Shown: positions 9,550 to 18,654 of the stretch, piece by piece | Numbering within the stretch: the stretch's first letter is position 1 | Layout of the letters: each line of letters starts with the position of its first letter | DNA from: Alphaproteobacteria bacterium | Lineage (GTDB): Bacteria; Pseudomonadota; Alphaproteobacteria; Ferrovibrionales; Ferrovibrionaceae | Direction of reading: 5' to 3' | DNA length: 36,432 bases | NCBI GenBank assembly: GCA_026126165.1 | Contig: JAHCJR010000027.1 | Location: 1-36,432, forward strand | Translations under genes and position numbers: made by a program | Notes under the pieces: model-generated | Seen by the model: the letters and a program-made list of their open reading frames with translations, nothing else | Databases searched by the model: none | Told to the model about the DNA's origin: nothing

Positions 9550-9656
9550 ATCTACGTCAGTTGGGTGGTTCTGCTTCGGAACCACTTGTTTACGCCAGAT
9601 GGCGTTTCCTCCCTAGACTTGGGCTGCGAGGTTCTCGCCTTGCGGCCCCTTTTTTG
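9550..9656 (+). ncRNA. Candidate small regulatory RNA, ar8/MmgR-like
   Basis: No open frame is convincing here, but three consecutive hairpins are present: GTGGTTC/GAACCAC (9565-9571 with 9579-9585), ACGCC/GGCGT (9592-9596 with 9601-9605), and a strong terminator (9621-9655). Between the second and third lies the mostly unpaired stretch TTTCCTCCCT (9605-9614), an anti-Shine-Dalgarno-like sequence. From memory, the alphaproteobacterial ar8 family (MmgR of Sinorhizobium, which limits polyhydroxybutyrate accumulation) has exactly this ten-base core followed by a terminator. The 5' end is a guess; a TTGCCA at 9523-9528 could be a -35 element but no good -10 is seen. Family assignment is by motif and layout only. 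Confidence 0.62.
9621..9655 (+). terminator. Rho-independent terminator of the small RNA
   Basis: An 11-base stem, GGGCTGCGAGG at 9621-9631 pairing with CCTTGCGGCCC at 9638-9648 (two G-T pairs), closes a six-base loop and is followed by C and six T. This is a canonical plus-strand intrinsic terminator. It would end the small RNA and any read-through from the upstream nuo-DUF1467 operon. Confidence 0.85.
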
Positions 9657-9707
9657 TGGCCAGAGAATAGCCGAGGCCATTTCGCCAGTCATCAAGAATC
9701 TTTCATT

Positions 9708-9750
9708 CGCGGCCGGCCTTTTGATCTTTTATCTCCAAAGGCCGGCCGCG
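9708..9750. repeat. 14-bp perfect inverted repeat downstream of the permease
   Basis: Left arm CGCGGCCGGCCTTT at 9708-9721 and right arm at 9737-9750 are exact reverse complements with a 15-base A/T-rich loop. Each arm also contains the self-palindrome GGCCGGCC. It begins 13 bases beyond the permease stop, so it may fold at the 3' end of that mRNA as a terminator or stabilising hairpin, although no T run follows on either strand. Confidence 0.6.
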
Positions 9751-9762
9751 GCGAAAGCCGGT

Positions 9763-11052
9763 TCACACGAACAGCAACTTGACGAGGAACGCCACGGCGA
9801 TGATCGGCACGGCGATGCTCATGTCGCTCCAGCGTCCGGCCAGGATCTTGATGCCGGCGTAGGTGATGAAGCCGATGCCGATGCCATGCGCGATCGAATA
9901 GGTGAGCGGCATGGTGATGGCGGTGACCATCGCCGGCACGTATTCGGTCACGTCGTCCCAGTCGAGATCCTTGAGACCGCGCGCCATGAGACAGGCGACA
10001 TAGAGCAGCGCCGGCGCGGTGGCCCAGGCCGGCACCGTTCCGGCGAGCGGCGCGAGGAAGATGGCGGCAAGGAACAGGATCGCCACCACCACCGCCGTGA
10101 GTCCGGTACGCCCGCCCGCATCGACGCCCGATGCGCTCTCGATATAGCTGGTCGTGGTGGAAGTGCCGAGGGCGGCGCCGACCATGGTGGCCGAGGAATC
10201 GGCGACCAGCGCCCGGTTCAGCCGCGGCAGCTTGCCTTCCTTGTCGAGGAACCCGCCGCGATGGGAGACGCCGATCAGGGTGCCCGACGTGTCGAACAGG
10301 TCGACGAACAGGAAGACGAAGATGATCGACCACAGGCCGATCTCGATGGCGCCCTTCAGATCCATCTGCAGGAAGGTCGGCGCCATGGAGGGCGGTGCCG
10401 AGGCAATGCCCTTGTATTCGGAGAGGCCGAGCAGCACCGAGATGACTGTCACTGCAAGGATGGAGATGATGATGGCGCCGGGAATCTTCCGGTAGGAGAG
10501 GGCGGCAATCAGCGCGAAGCCCAGCGCGGCGAGCAGCACCGGCAGGCTGCGCACGTCGCCGAGCGTCACCAGGGTCGCCGGATGATCGACGACGATCTTG
10601 GCGTTCTCCAGCGCGATGATGGCGAGAAACAGGCCGATACCGCCGGCGATGCCGAGCTTCATCGAAAGCGGGATGGCATTGATGATCCATTCCCGGACCT
10701 TGAACAGGCTGATCAGGAAGAAAATGACGCCGGAGATGAACACCGCGCCCAGCGCCACCTGCCAGCTTATCTTCATGCCGAGCACGACGCCGAAGGCGAA
10801 ATAGGCGTTGAGGCCCATGCCCGGCGCCATGGCGATCGGATAGTTGGCATAGAGGCCCATCACCGCCGTGCCGAAGGCAGCGGCAAGGCAGGTGGCCATG
10901 AACACCGCGCCGAAATCCATGCCTGCCTGCGACAGGATCCCGGGATTGACGAAGATGATGTAGGCCATGGTGAGAAAGGTGGTGAGCCCGGCCATGGCTT
11001 CGCGCTGCACACTGGTTCCGTGTGCCTGGAGCTGAAACAGTCTTTCGAGCAT
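9763..11052 (-). CDS. NCS2 family purine permease (AzgA/PbuG type)
   Basis: 429 residues, an inner-membrane proton-coupled transporter with about 12-14 hydrophobic segments. It matches the adenine/guanine/hypoxanthine (AzgA-like) branch: GLTTFLTMAYIIFVNPGILS near the N-terminus, APGMGLNAYFAF, VFLFVDLFDTSGTLIGVSHR, and the substrate-site stretch GTSTTTSYIESASG followed by GGRTGLTAVV. The exact base transported cannot be read from sequence. The ATG at 11052 has a GAGGGGG ribosome site upstream. It is transcribed against its neighbours, between DUF1467 and proS, and so interrupts an otherwise conserved gene order. No purine riboswitch was seen in the 123-base gap to the divergent gene. Confidence 0.88.
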   Translation of the reverse strand: MLERLFQLQAHGTSVQREAMAGLTTFLTMAYIIFVNPGILSQAGMDFGAVFMATCLAAAFGTAVMGLYANYPIAMAPGMGLNAYFAFGVVLGMKISWQVALGAVFISGVIFFLISLFKVREWIINAIPLSMKLGIAGGIGLFLAIIALENAKIVVDHPATLVTLGDVRSLPVLLAALGFALIAALSYRKIPGAIIISILAVTVISVLLGLSEYKGIASAPPSMAPTFLQMDLKGAIEIGLWSIIFVFLFVDLFDTSGTLIGVSHRGGFLDKEGKLPRLNRALVADSSATMVGAALGTSTTTSYIESASGVDAGGRTGLTAVVVAILFLAAIFLAPLAGTVPAWATAPALLYVACLMARGLKDLDWDDVTEYVPAMVTAITMPLTYSIAHGIGIGFITYAGIKILAGRWSDMSIAVPIIAVAFLVKLLFV

Positions 11053-11175
11053 GGGATCCCCCTCAGGATCGCTGGCGAGTCGCTGTTTGAGACTCTGACC
11101 GAGAGGAATTGTGTCGGCAAGGTCCGGCTTCTGCCGATAACCGTTTCTTCAGCGGGGCCTGCTAGCCTGCCATCC

Positions 11176-11655
11176 ATGAACGCGCAGAACCTGCGGGTGA
11201 TCTCCATGGCCGGCTTCCTGCTGGTGCCCGGCCTCTGGGCGTCGGGGCTGGGTCATGGCCTGTTCGAGGCCCGCTCCGCGCCGCGACTCGAGGCCGGCGT
11301 CCAGGTGACGATCAGCGCCGAGGATTGCCGGCGGATCCTGCGCCAGGCGGCGGAGGGCGATGCCGCCTATCTGCCCGGCGTCGATGTCCGCGGGCGCAAG
11401 GTCGCCCCGGCGGACCTGCCCGCCAGCCGCGCCGCCGGCCGGGCCGCGCTGCCGGAGCGGATCGTGATCGATCTCGAGACGCCGCTTGGCGCGGTGACGG
11501 CGCACCCGCCGGCGGGTCTGGAGCGCTCCAAGGTCGGCGTCGGCGAGGTCAGTATCGGCACGCTCGATGGCGATGTCCGGCTCAACGACCAGCCGGTCGG
11601 CGCGCATGTCCTGGCGCTCGTCCGCGAAGCCTGCCGCAGGGCCGGCGTGGTCTGA
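11176..11655 (+). CDS. Conserved hypothetical protein, probably exported
   Basis: 159 residues from the ATG at 11176; an internal ATG at 11206 (MAGFLLVPGLWASG) is an alternative. The first 35 residues contain a hydrophobic stretch like a signal peptide or membrane anchor. The rest is soluble and includes LPGVDVRGRKVAPADLP and a C-terminal part with VSIGTLDGDVRLNDQPVG. I recognise the pattern (PGVDV-G--VAPADL) from uncharacterised Rhodospirillales proteins but know no function. The frame is also open far upstream across the antisense of the permease, but that part has no coding character. There is no clear Shine-Dalgarno site. It is divergent from the permease and followed by the proS promoter. 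Confidence 0.7.
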   Translation: MNAQNLRVISMAGFLLVPGLWASGLGHGLFEARSAPRLEAGVQVTISAEDCRRILRQAAEGDAAYLPGVDVRGRKVAPADLPASRAAGRAALPERIVIDLETPLGAVTAHPPAGLERSKVGVGEVSIGTLDGDVRLNDQPVGAHVLALVREACRRAGVV

Positions 11656-11685
11656 TCAAGCTCTCTGGAGCGGGCCATAAGCGCG

Positions 11686-11714
11686 TTGCTTTAAGCCCTT
11701 GGGCGGCCTAATAC
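11686..11714 (+). promoter_or_regulatory. Sigma-70-type promoter of proS
   Basis: TTGCTT at 11686-11691, a 17-base spacer, and TAATAC at 11709-11714. It lies 49 bases upstream of the proS start and 30 bases after the preceding stop codon. The spacing is ideal and both boxes are close to consensus. It probably drives proS-lolC-lolD. Confidence 0.6.
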
Positions 11715-11763
11715 TCAGGCCTTCCGTCCGGCCCGAAGCGGGCTGCCAGACCAGGGTCTCCGC

Positions 11764-13077
11764 ATGCGCCTGTCCCGTTACTTCCTGCCAACCCTCAAGG
11801 AGAATCCGAGCGAGGCGCAGATCGTCTCGCACCGGCTCATGTTGCGGGCCGGACTGATCCGTCAGGCGTCCGCCGGGATTTATTCCTGGCTGCCACTCGG
11901 CTTCCGGGTGCTCAAGCGGATCGAGCAGATCGTCCGGGAGGAGCAGGACGCGGCCGGCTGCCACGAGCTGCTGATGCCGACGATCCAGTCGGCCGATCTC
12001 TGGCGCGAGAGCGGCCGCTACGAGGATTACGGCAAGGAGATGCTTCGCATCAAGGACCGGCACGAGCGCGACATGCTCTACGGCCCGACCAACGAGGAGC
12101 TGATCACCGCCATCTTCCGCGACAGCGTCCGCAGCTACCGGGAACTGCCGAAGCTCCTCTACCATATCCAGTGGAAGTTCCGCGACGAGGTCCGGCCGCG
12201 CTTCGGCGTGATGCGGGGCCGGGAATTCCTGATGAAGGACAGCTACTCGTTCGATCTCGACCAGGCCGGCGCGCGGCGCGCCTATAACAAGATGTTCGTC
12301 GCCTATCTCCGCACCTTTGCCCGCATGGGCCTCAAGGCGATCCCGATGCAGGCCGATACGGGGCCGATCGGCGGCGACCTGAGCCACGAATTCATCATTC
12401 TGGCGGAGACCGGCGAAAGCCAGGTCTATTGCGACCGCGAGCTGGTCGATTTCGACGTGCTCGGCGAAGCGGTCGATTACGAGGCCGATCTGCAGCCGAT
12501 GGTCGACCGCTGGGCGTCCCGCTATGCGGCGACCGACGAGAAGCACGATCCGGTGCGCTTCGCAGCCCTGCCCGAGGCGCGCCGCATCGAGGCGCGCGGC
12601 ATCGAGGTCGGGCACATCTTCTATTTCGGCACCAAGTACTCGGCGCCGATGCGCGCCGAGGTCAGCGGCCCGACCGGCGAGATGGTGCCGCTGCACATGG
12701 GCTCCTACGGCATCGGCGTCTCGCGCCTGGCCGGCGCCATCATCGAGGCGAGCCACGATGGGAACGGCATCGTCTGGCCGGACGCGGTGGCACCCTTCAA
12801 GGTCGGGCTGATCAACGTCAAGGCGGACGATGCCGCCTGCGGCAAGGCGGCGGACGAGCTTTATGACCGGCTGCGCGCGGCCGGCATCGAGGTCCTCTAC
12901 GACGATACCGAGGAGCGCGCCGGCGCCAAGTTCGCCAACATGGACCTGATCGGCCTGCCCTGGCAGATCCTGGTCGGGCCGCGCGGCGTCAAGGCCGGCA
13001 CGGTGGAACTCAAGCGGCGCGCCGGCGGGGAACGTGCGGAACTCAGCGCCGAAGCCGCCCTGGCGAAGCTCGCATGA
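11764..13077 (+). CDS. proS: Proline--tRNA ligase (short, no editing insertion)
   Basis: 437 residues; charges tRNA-Pro. Class II motifs are visible: [17 protein letters not shown] near the N-terminus (reading [15 protein letters not shown]), [10 protein letters not shown], motif 2 in [17 protein letters not shown] followed by LMKDSYSFD, and motif 3 in [19 protein letters not shown]-terminal anticodon-binding domain follows ([12 protein letters not shown] to the end). It is far shorter than the 572-residue E. coli enzyme because the roughly 180-residue INS editing domain is missing, as is usual in alphaproteobacteria. The stop overlaps the lolC start (ATGA), so proS-lolC-lolD form an operon. 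Confidence 0.96.
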   Translation: MRLSRYFLPTLKENPSEAQIVSHRLMLRAGLIRQASAGIYSWLPLGFRVLKRIEQIVREEQDAAGCHELLMPTIQSADLWRESGRYEDYGKEMLRIKDRHERDMLYGPTNEELITAIFRDSVRSYRELPKLLYHIQWKFRDEVRPRFGVMRGREFLMKDSYSFDLDQAGARRAYNKMFVAYLRTFARMGLKAIPMQADTGPIGGDLSHEFIILAETGESQVYCDRELVDFDVLGEAVDYEADLQPMVDRWASRYAATDEKHDPVRFAALPEARRIEARGIEVGHIFYFGTKYSAPMRAEVSGPTGEMVPLHMGSYGIGVSRLAGAIIEASHDGNGIVWPDAVAPFKVGLINVKADDAACGKAADELYDRLRAAGIEVLYDDTEERAGAKFANMDLIGLPWQILVGPRGVKAGTVELKRRAGGERAELSAEAALAKLA

Positions 13078-14321
13078 TCTTTTCCACCTTCGAATGGACC
13101 ATGGCGGCGCGCTATCTGCGCGCCCGCCGGCAGGAAGGCTTCATATCGGTCATCGCCGGCTTCTCCCTGCTCGGCATCGGGCTCGGCGTCGCCACGCTGA
13201 TCATCGTCATGGCGGTGATGAACGGCTTCCGCGCAGAACTGCTCGGGCGCATTCTCGGGCTCAATGGCCATCTGCTGGTCCAGGGCATCGACCGCAAACT
13301 GGCTGACTTTGACGGGCTGGCCCAGACCATCCGCGGCATCGACGGCGTCGTGCGCGCGATCCCGGTGGCGGAGGGCCAGGTGATGGCTTCGGCCAACAAT
13401 GCCGCCTCCTTTTCCGTGGTGCGCGGCATCAGGCCGGAGGATCTTCGGGGCGAGTCCCTTGTCGCGCGCTCCATCGTCGCCGGCACGCTGGACGATTTCG
13501 TCGCCGAGGAAGTCGTCGTCATGGGCGCTCGCCTGGCCGGGCGGCTCGGTCTCAGGATCGGCGACCGCGTGACCCTGATCTCGCCCCAGGGCAGCGCCAC
13601 CGCCTTTGGCTTCGTGCCGCGCCTGCAGCAATACCGGCTGGTGGCGACCTTCGATATCGGCATGTACGAGTACGACAACGGCTATACCTTCATGCCGCTG
13701 CCACAGGCCCAGGTCTATTTCCGCTATGGCGAGGCGGTCAGCGGCATCGAGGTCATGCTGCGCGACGCGGAACTCGCCGTACCCATGCGCCGCCAGCTCG
13801 GCCAGATGCTGCAAGGGCGCGCCTACCTCTTCGACTGGCAGCAGTCGAACGCGCATTTCTTCAACGCGCTCCAGGTGGAACGGAACGTCATGTTCCTGAT
13901 TCTCTCGCTGATCATCCTGGTGGCGGCCTTCAACATCATCTCGAGCCTGATCATGCTGGTGAAGGACAAGGGGCGCGACATCGCCATCCTGCGCACCATG
14001 GGTGCCACGCGCGGCAGCGTCATGCGCATCTTCTTCCTGAGCGGGGCGGCGGTCGGCGTGCTGGGCACGGTGCTGGGTTTCATTCTCGGCCTGTCCTTCG
14101 CGGCGAACATCGACACCATCCGGGTCTGGCTGGAGGGGCTGACCGGGGCGGAACTCTTCGCGCCCGAGATCCGCTTTCTTTCGCGCCTCCCGGCGAAGAT
14201 CGACGGGATGGAAGTGGTGGGCGTGGTGCTGATGGCGCTCGGCCTCTCCTTCCTCGCCACCGTCTATCCGTCCTGGCGCGCCGCGCGTCTCGATCCGGTG
14301 GAGGCGCTGCGTTATGAGTGA
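13074..14321 (+). CDS. lolC: Lipoprotein-releasing ABC transporter permease, LolC/LolE family
   Basis: 415 residues. Inner-membrane permease that hands outer-membrane lipoproteins to LolA. The N-terminus [20 protein letters not shown] is followed by a first transmembrane helix ([23 protein letters not shown]), a periplasmic domain of roughly 230 residues, and three C-terminal helices of the FtsX type, with [16 protein letters not shown] between the first and second and [18 protein letters not shown] at the end. It starts inside the proS stop and overlaps lolD by eight bases. Only one permease gene is present, so the transporter probably contains two copies of it (LolF-like) unless a second gene lies elsewhere. 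Confidence 0.93.
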   Translation: MIFSTFEWTMAARYLRARRQEGFISVIAGFSLLGIGLGVATLIIVMAVMNGFRAELLGRILGLNGHLLVQGIDRKLADFDGLAQTIRGIDGVVRAIPVAEGQVMASANNAASFSVVRGIRPEDLRGESLVARSIVAGTLDDFVAEEVVVMGARLAGRLGLRIGDRVTLISPQGSATAFGFVPRLQQYRLVATFDIGMYEYDNGYTFMPLPQAQVYFRYGEAVSGIEVMLRDAELAVPMRRQLGQMLQGRAYLFDWQQSNAHFFNALQVERNVMFLILSLIILVAAFNIISSLIMLVKDKGRDIAILRTMGATRGSVMRIFFLSGAAVGVLGTVLGFILGLSFAANIDTIRVWLEGLTGAELFAPEIRFLSRLPAKIDGMEVVGVVLMALGLSFLATVYPSWRAARLDPVEALRYE

Positions 14322-14997
14322 GGGCCTGCGGCTGCAGGGCGTGGTGCGCACCTACGCGCAGGCGGGCGAGGCGCTCGAGGTGCTGCGTGGGGTCGACCTG
14401 CTGGTTCGCGCCGGCGAGGTCGTGGCCCTGGTCGGTCCGTCAGGCGCCGGCAAGTCGACCTTGCTGCATGTCGCCGGCCTGCTGGAGCCGCCCGATGGCG
14501 GCGAGGTCTTCGTGCAGGGCCGGTCCTGCTTCGGCATGAGCGACGACGAGCGAACCCGCGTGCGCCGCGACCTCCTTGGCTTCGTCTACCAGTTCCATCA
14601 TCTGCTCCCCGAATTCTCCGCGCTGGAGAATGTGGTACTGCCGCAACTGATTGCCGGCCGCAGCCGCTCGGAGGCGCGGCTTCGCGCGAGGGCGCTGCTC
14701 GAATCGCTCGGGCTCGGCGCGCGCCTGTCGCATCGGCCGGCACGGCTTTCCGGCGGCGAGCAGCAGCGGGTGGCCATCGCCCGCGCCGTCGCGAACGGGC
14801 CGAAGGTGCTGCTCGCCGACGAGCCGACCGGCAATCTGGATCACCGGACGGCGGAACTGGTCTTTTCAGAACTGCTCGGGCTGGTGCGCAACCAGGGGCT
14901 GGCGGCGCTGATCGCGACGCACAATTCGGAACTGGCCGCCCGCATGGACCGCATGGTCACCCTGCAGGAGGGGCGGCTGGTCGAGTTGGCGGCCTAG
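14314..14997 (+). CDS. lolD: Lipoprotein-releasing ABC transporter ATP-binding protein
   Basis: 227 residues, normal for LolD, the ATPase powering lipoprotein release from the inner membrane. Walker [10 protein letters not shown] at 41-49, Q-loop in [20 protein letters not shown] signature [14 protein letters not shown] from residue 145, Walker [13 protein letters not shown] from 165, and the switch histidine in IATHNSELA. The [13 protein letters not shown] stretch is characteristic of the LolD/MacB-like branch and fits the permease immediately upstream, which it overlaps by eight bases. It is the last gene of the proS-lolC-lolD unit. Confidence 0.95.
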   Translation: MSEGLRLQGVVRTYAQAGEALEVLRGVDLLVRAGEVVALVGPSGAGKSTLLHVAGLLEPPDGGEVFVQGRSCFGMSDDERTRVRRDLLGFVYQFHHLLPEFSALENVVLPQLIAGRSRSEARLRARALLESLGLGARLSHRPARLSGGEQQRVAIARAVANGPKVLLADEPTGNLDHRTAELVFSELLGLVRNQGLAALIATHNSELAARMDRMVTLQEGRLVELAA

Positions 14998-15020
14998 CGA
15001 CTTGGCTTGCCGCGGCCCGA

Positions 15021-15124
15021 CCCTCACCGAACCACTTGATCCGTTTCGCGGCTCAAGCCCACGCAGTGGGAGAAGGCTGCTTTCTTCTCTCTCTCCCGCT
15101 CGCGGGAGGTGGTCGGGGTGAGGG
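15021..15124. repeat. REP-like inverted repeat element between lolD and dnaE
   Basis: CCCTCACCGAACCAC at 15021-15035 recurs in inverted, slightly different form at 15109-15124 (reverse complement CCCTCACCCCGACCAC). Inside is a tight hairpin CTCCCG-CTCG-CGGGAG. This resembles the dispersed CCCTCACCC...GGGTGAGGG extragenic elements of many Gram-negative genomes. The gap from lolD to the dnaE start is 202 bases and holds no gene. No other copy was noticed in this window. Confidence 0.5.
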
Positions 15125-15199
15125 AGCGCCGCTCCGCGCGGTTTCCCTCGCCGCCGCTTCATGCCAGCATTCGAGAATGAAGATCGAGTCGGGGAAGCC

Positions 15200-18100
15200 A
15201 TGAGCCACGCGGATTTCGTGCATCTGCGCGTCCATACAGCCTATTCGCTCTCCGAAGGCGCCATCAAGATCAAGGCGCTCGCCGATCTCTGCCGCCAGAA
15301 CGCCATGCCGGCGGTGGCGATCACGGATACGAACAATCTGTTCGGCGCGCTGGAATTCGTCCAGGCCATGCTCAAGGCCGGCGTTCAGCCGGTCATGGGC
15401 TGCCAGCTCGCCCTGTCGCGCGACGACGAGGGGCGGGCACTGGCGACCGGCCGCGCGCTACGGCGGCCCGATCCCGATCCGCTCGTGCTGCTGGCCCAGG
15501 ACGAAGCCGGTTACGCCAACCTGATGCGACTGTCATCGGCTGCCTATCTGGACAATCCGCCGGGCGAGGCGGCGCAGGTTGGCATGGCCGATCTCGAGCG
15601 CCATGCAGAGGGCCTGATCTGCCTCACGGGCGGTGCTTTCGGTCCGGTCGGCCGGCTGCTGGCCGAAGGTCAGGGGCCGGCTGCGGAAGCGCGGCTGCGC
15701 GATCTCGCGGCGATCTTTCCGGGTCGGCTCTATGTCGAACTGCAGCGCCATGGCCTGCCCGAGGAGGCGCGTGCCGAGCCGGGCCTCGTGGATCTCGCCT
15801 ATCGCCTCGATCTGCCGCTCGTCGCCACCAACGACTGCTATTTCGCCGGCGCCGACATGTATGAGGCGCATGATGCGCTGCTCTGCATCGCCGGCGGCGC
15901 CTATCTGAGCCAGCAGGACCGGCGCCGCCTCACCGTCGATCATCGCTTCAAGTCGGCGGAGGAAATGAAAGTTCTTTTCGCCGACCTGCCGGAAGCGACA
16001 GCCAATACGCTGGTGATCGCGCGCCGGTGCGCCGTGATGGCCGAGGAGCGCAAGCCGATCCTGCCGAGTTTCACCAGAGAGCCGGGCGATGAGCCGGCGG
16101 CGCTGCGGCGCATGGCCGAAGAGGGCCTGGAGCGGCGCATCGCGACGCTTGGTCTCGACGAGTTGGCCGCCGCGCCCTATCGCGAGCGTCTTGCCTTCGA
16201 ACTCAAGGTCATCATCGAGATGGGGTTCGCGGGCTATTTCCTCATCGTCGCCGATTTCATCCAGTGGGCGAAGGCCGCCGGCATTCCGGTCGGGCCCGGC
16301 CGCGGCTCCGGCGCAGGATCGTGCGTTGCCTGGGCGCTCACCATCACCGATCTCGATCCGTTGCGCTTCGGGCTGCTGTTCGAGCGCTTCCTCAATCCGG
16401 AGCGCGTTTCGATGCCGGATTTCGACATCGATTTCTGCCAGGACCGCCGCGACGAGGTCATCCGCTACGTGCAGTCGCGTTACGGCCACGACCAGGTGGC
16501 GCAGATCATCACCTTCGGCAAGCTGCAGGCCCGCGCGGCGCTGCGCGATGTCGGCCGGGTCCTGGAAATGCCCTATGGCCAGGTGGACCGGCTCTGCAAG
16601 ATGGTGCCGAACAATCCGGCCAATCCGGTGACGCTCGAGGATGCCATTGCGGGCGAGCCGCGCCTGCAGCATGAACGCGACAGCGACGAGACGGTGGCGC
16701 GCCTGCTCGACATCGCGCTCAGGCTGGAAGGTCTCTACCGCCATGCCTCGACCCATGCGGCGGGCGTCGTGATCGGCGACCGTCCGCTCGCGAGCTGGTG
16801 CCGCTCTACCGCGACCCGCGCTCCGACATGCTGGTGACGCAGTTCTCGATGAAGTATGCGGAGGCGGCCGGCCTGGTGAAGTTCGACTTTCTCGGCCTCA
16901 AGACCCTGACGGTGATCGAGCGGGCATTGCGCCTGCTCGCCCGACGCGGCAAGGCGCCGGACTGGGACCGGCTGCCCTACGACGACAAACCGACTTACGC
17001 CATGCTCTCGCGCGGCGAAGCGGTCGGGGTGTTCCAGCTTGAGAGTTCGGGCATGCGCGACGTGCTGCGCCGCCTCAAGCCCGACACGATCGAGGACATC
17101 ATCGCCATCGTGGCGCTCTATCGCCCGGGGCCGATGGACAACATACCGAAATTCATCAACTGCAAGCACGGGCTGGAGAAGCCCGATTACCTGCATCCCT
17201 GGCTCGAGCCGGTGCTGAGGGAGACCTACGGCGTCATCGTCTACCAGGAACAGGTCATGCAGATCGCCCAGATCCTGGCCGGCTATTCGCTGGGCGAGGC
17301 CGATCTCCTGCGACGCGCCATGGGCAAGAAGATCAAGGCGGAAATGGACGCCCAGCGCGAGCGTTTCGTGCAGGGTGCGCTGGCCAAGGGCGTCGATGCG
17401 GCGAAGGCCGAGTATATCTTCGACCTGGTCGCGAAGTTCGCCGGCTATGGCTTCAACAAGAGCCATGCGGCCGCCTATGCCATCGTCGCCTACCAGACCG
17501 CCTGGCTGAAGGCGAACCATCCGGTGGAATTCCTGGCGGCCTCGATGAGCCTCGATCTGTCGAACACCGACAAGCTCAACGTTTTTCGCCAGGAATGCGC
17601 AAGGCTCGGCATCGGGCTGCGTCAGCCCGACATCAACCGCTCCGAGGTGGAATTTTCCGTCGAGGACGATGGCGGCAAGGGCGCGATCCGCTATGCGCTG
17701 GCGGCGGTCAAGAATGTCGGCGCGGCGGCGATGGCCGGACTGGTGCACCAGCGCGAAACCGGGGGGCGGTTCGCCTCGCTCGCCGATTTCGCCGGCAGGC
17801 TCGATCCGCAGCTTGTGAACAAGCGCCAGCTCGAGAACCTGGCGCGGGCCGGCGCCTTCGATGCGCTCGATGCCAACCGGCATCGGGTCTTTGCCGGTAT
17901 CGAAATGGTTCTGCGTCATGCCGGCGCTGCCGCCCAGGATCGCGGCTCGAACCAGGCGAGCCTGTTCGGCGCCGCGCTGGCGCCGGCGGCGGAACTGCAT
18001 CTGCCCGATCTTCCCGACTGGCCGGCCATGGAACGGCTGCGCCAGGAATACGACGCGATCGGATTCTATCTGTCGGCCCATCCGCTCGATGCCTATGGCC

Positions 18101-18654
18101 GTTCGCTCGCCCAGCTCGGCGTGCGCCGGTATGCGGAACTGGCGCGTGTCGCCGGGGGTGGCCGTGCCACCAGCCTGCGCATCGCCGGGACCGTGCTGGG
18201 TCGCCAGGAACGGACCTCGGCGCGCGGCAACCGCTTCGCTTTCGTCCAGGCGTCCGATCCGAGCGGCATGTTCGAGGTGACGGTTTTCTCCGATGTTCTG
18301 GCCCAGGCCCGCCAATTGCTCGAGCCCGGCAAGGGGCTCATCTTCACCGTCGAGGCCAAGGTCGAGAACGAGCAGCTACGCCTGACCGTGCAGGGCGTGC
18401 AGGCCATCGAGGATGTCGCCGAACAGGCAGCCGCGGGGGTTCGCATCTTTCTGCGCGAGGCCGCGCCGCTCGGCGGCATTCGTGGCGTGCTGGAGCGCAC
18501 GCCCAAGGGGCGGGGCCTCGTCGAACTGGTTCTTGCCCTCGACGACCGGCGGGAAGAGGTGGAAATGCAGCTTCCCGGCGCCTTCGCCATCACGCCGGCG
18601 GTGCGGGCGGCGCTCAAAGGTGTGCCCGGCGTGGTCGACCTGCACGATCTCTAA
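15200..18654 (+). CDS. dnaE: DNA polymerase III subunit alpha, interrupted by a one-base frameshift
   Basis: Catalytic subunit of the replicative polymerase. Restoring one base gives 1151 residues, normal for DnaE1 (E. coli 1160). The start at 15200 ([20 protein letters not shown]) follows a GGGGAAG ribosome site; an in-frame ATG at 15161 is less likely. Seen: the PHP domain start [23 protein letters not shown] near 370, the catalytic PDFDIDF near 410, [16 protein letters not shown], then after the frame change [16 protein letters not shown] and [12 protein letters not shown], HhH and OB-fold parts. The first frame runs to a stop at 16837; the second is needed from 16792. As dnaE is essential, a base-calling or assembly error is the likeliest cause; a real mutation with a second polymerase elsewhere cannot be excluded. 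Confidence 0.9.
16787..16794 (+). other. dnaE: Position of the dnaE frameshift
   Basis: In frame one the codons CTC at 16787-16789 finish the conserved GDRPL. The next conserved codons, GAG-CTG-GTG-CCG-CTC, begin at 16792 in another frame. Only two bases (GC, 16790-16791) lie between, where three are expected, giving a missing base in a CTCGCGAG context. There is no slippery heptamer such as A AAA AAG, so programmed frameshifting is not suggested by the sequence. Confidence 0.88.

Noticed and set aside
9523-11175. Plus-strand open frame running across the permease into the exported-protein gene
   Set aside because: The part before 11176 is antisense to a well-supported permease and shows His/Gly/Arg/Asp-rich shadow composition.
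11053-11175. Purine riboswitch upstream of the purine permease
   Set aside because: The conserved loop-loop and junction sequences of the purine aptamer are not seen on the minus strand.
16787-16794. Programmed frameshift in dnaE, as in dnaX
   Set aside because: No slippery heptamer, stem or internal Shine-Dalgarno at the site, and both parts are needed for the catalytic subunit; a base error or mutation is simpler.
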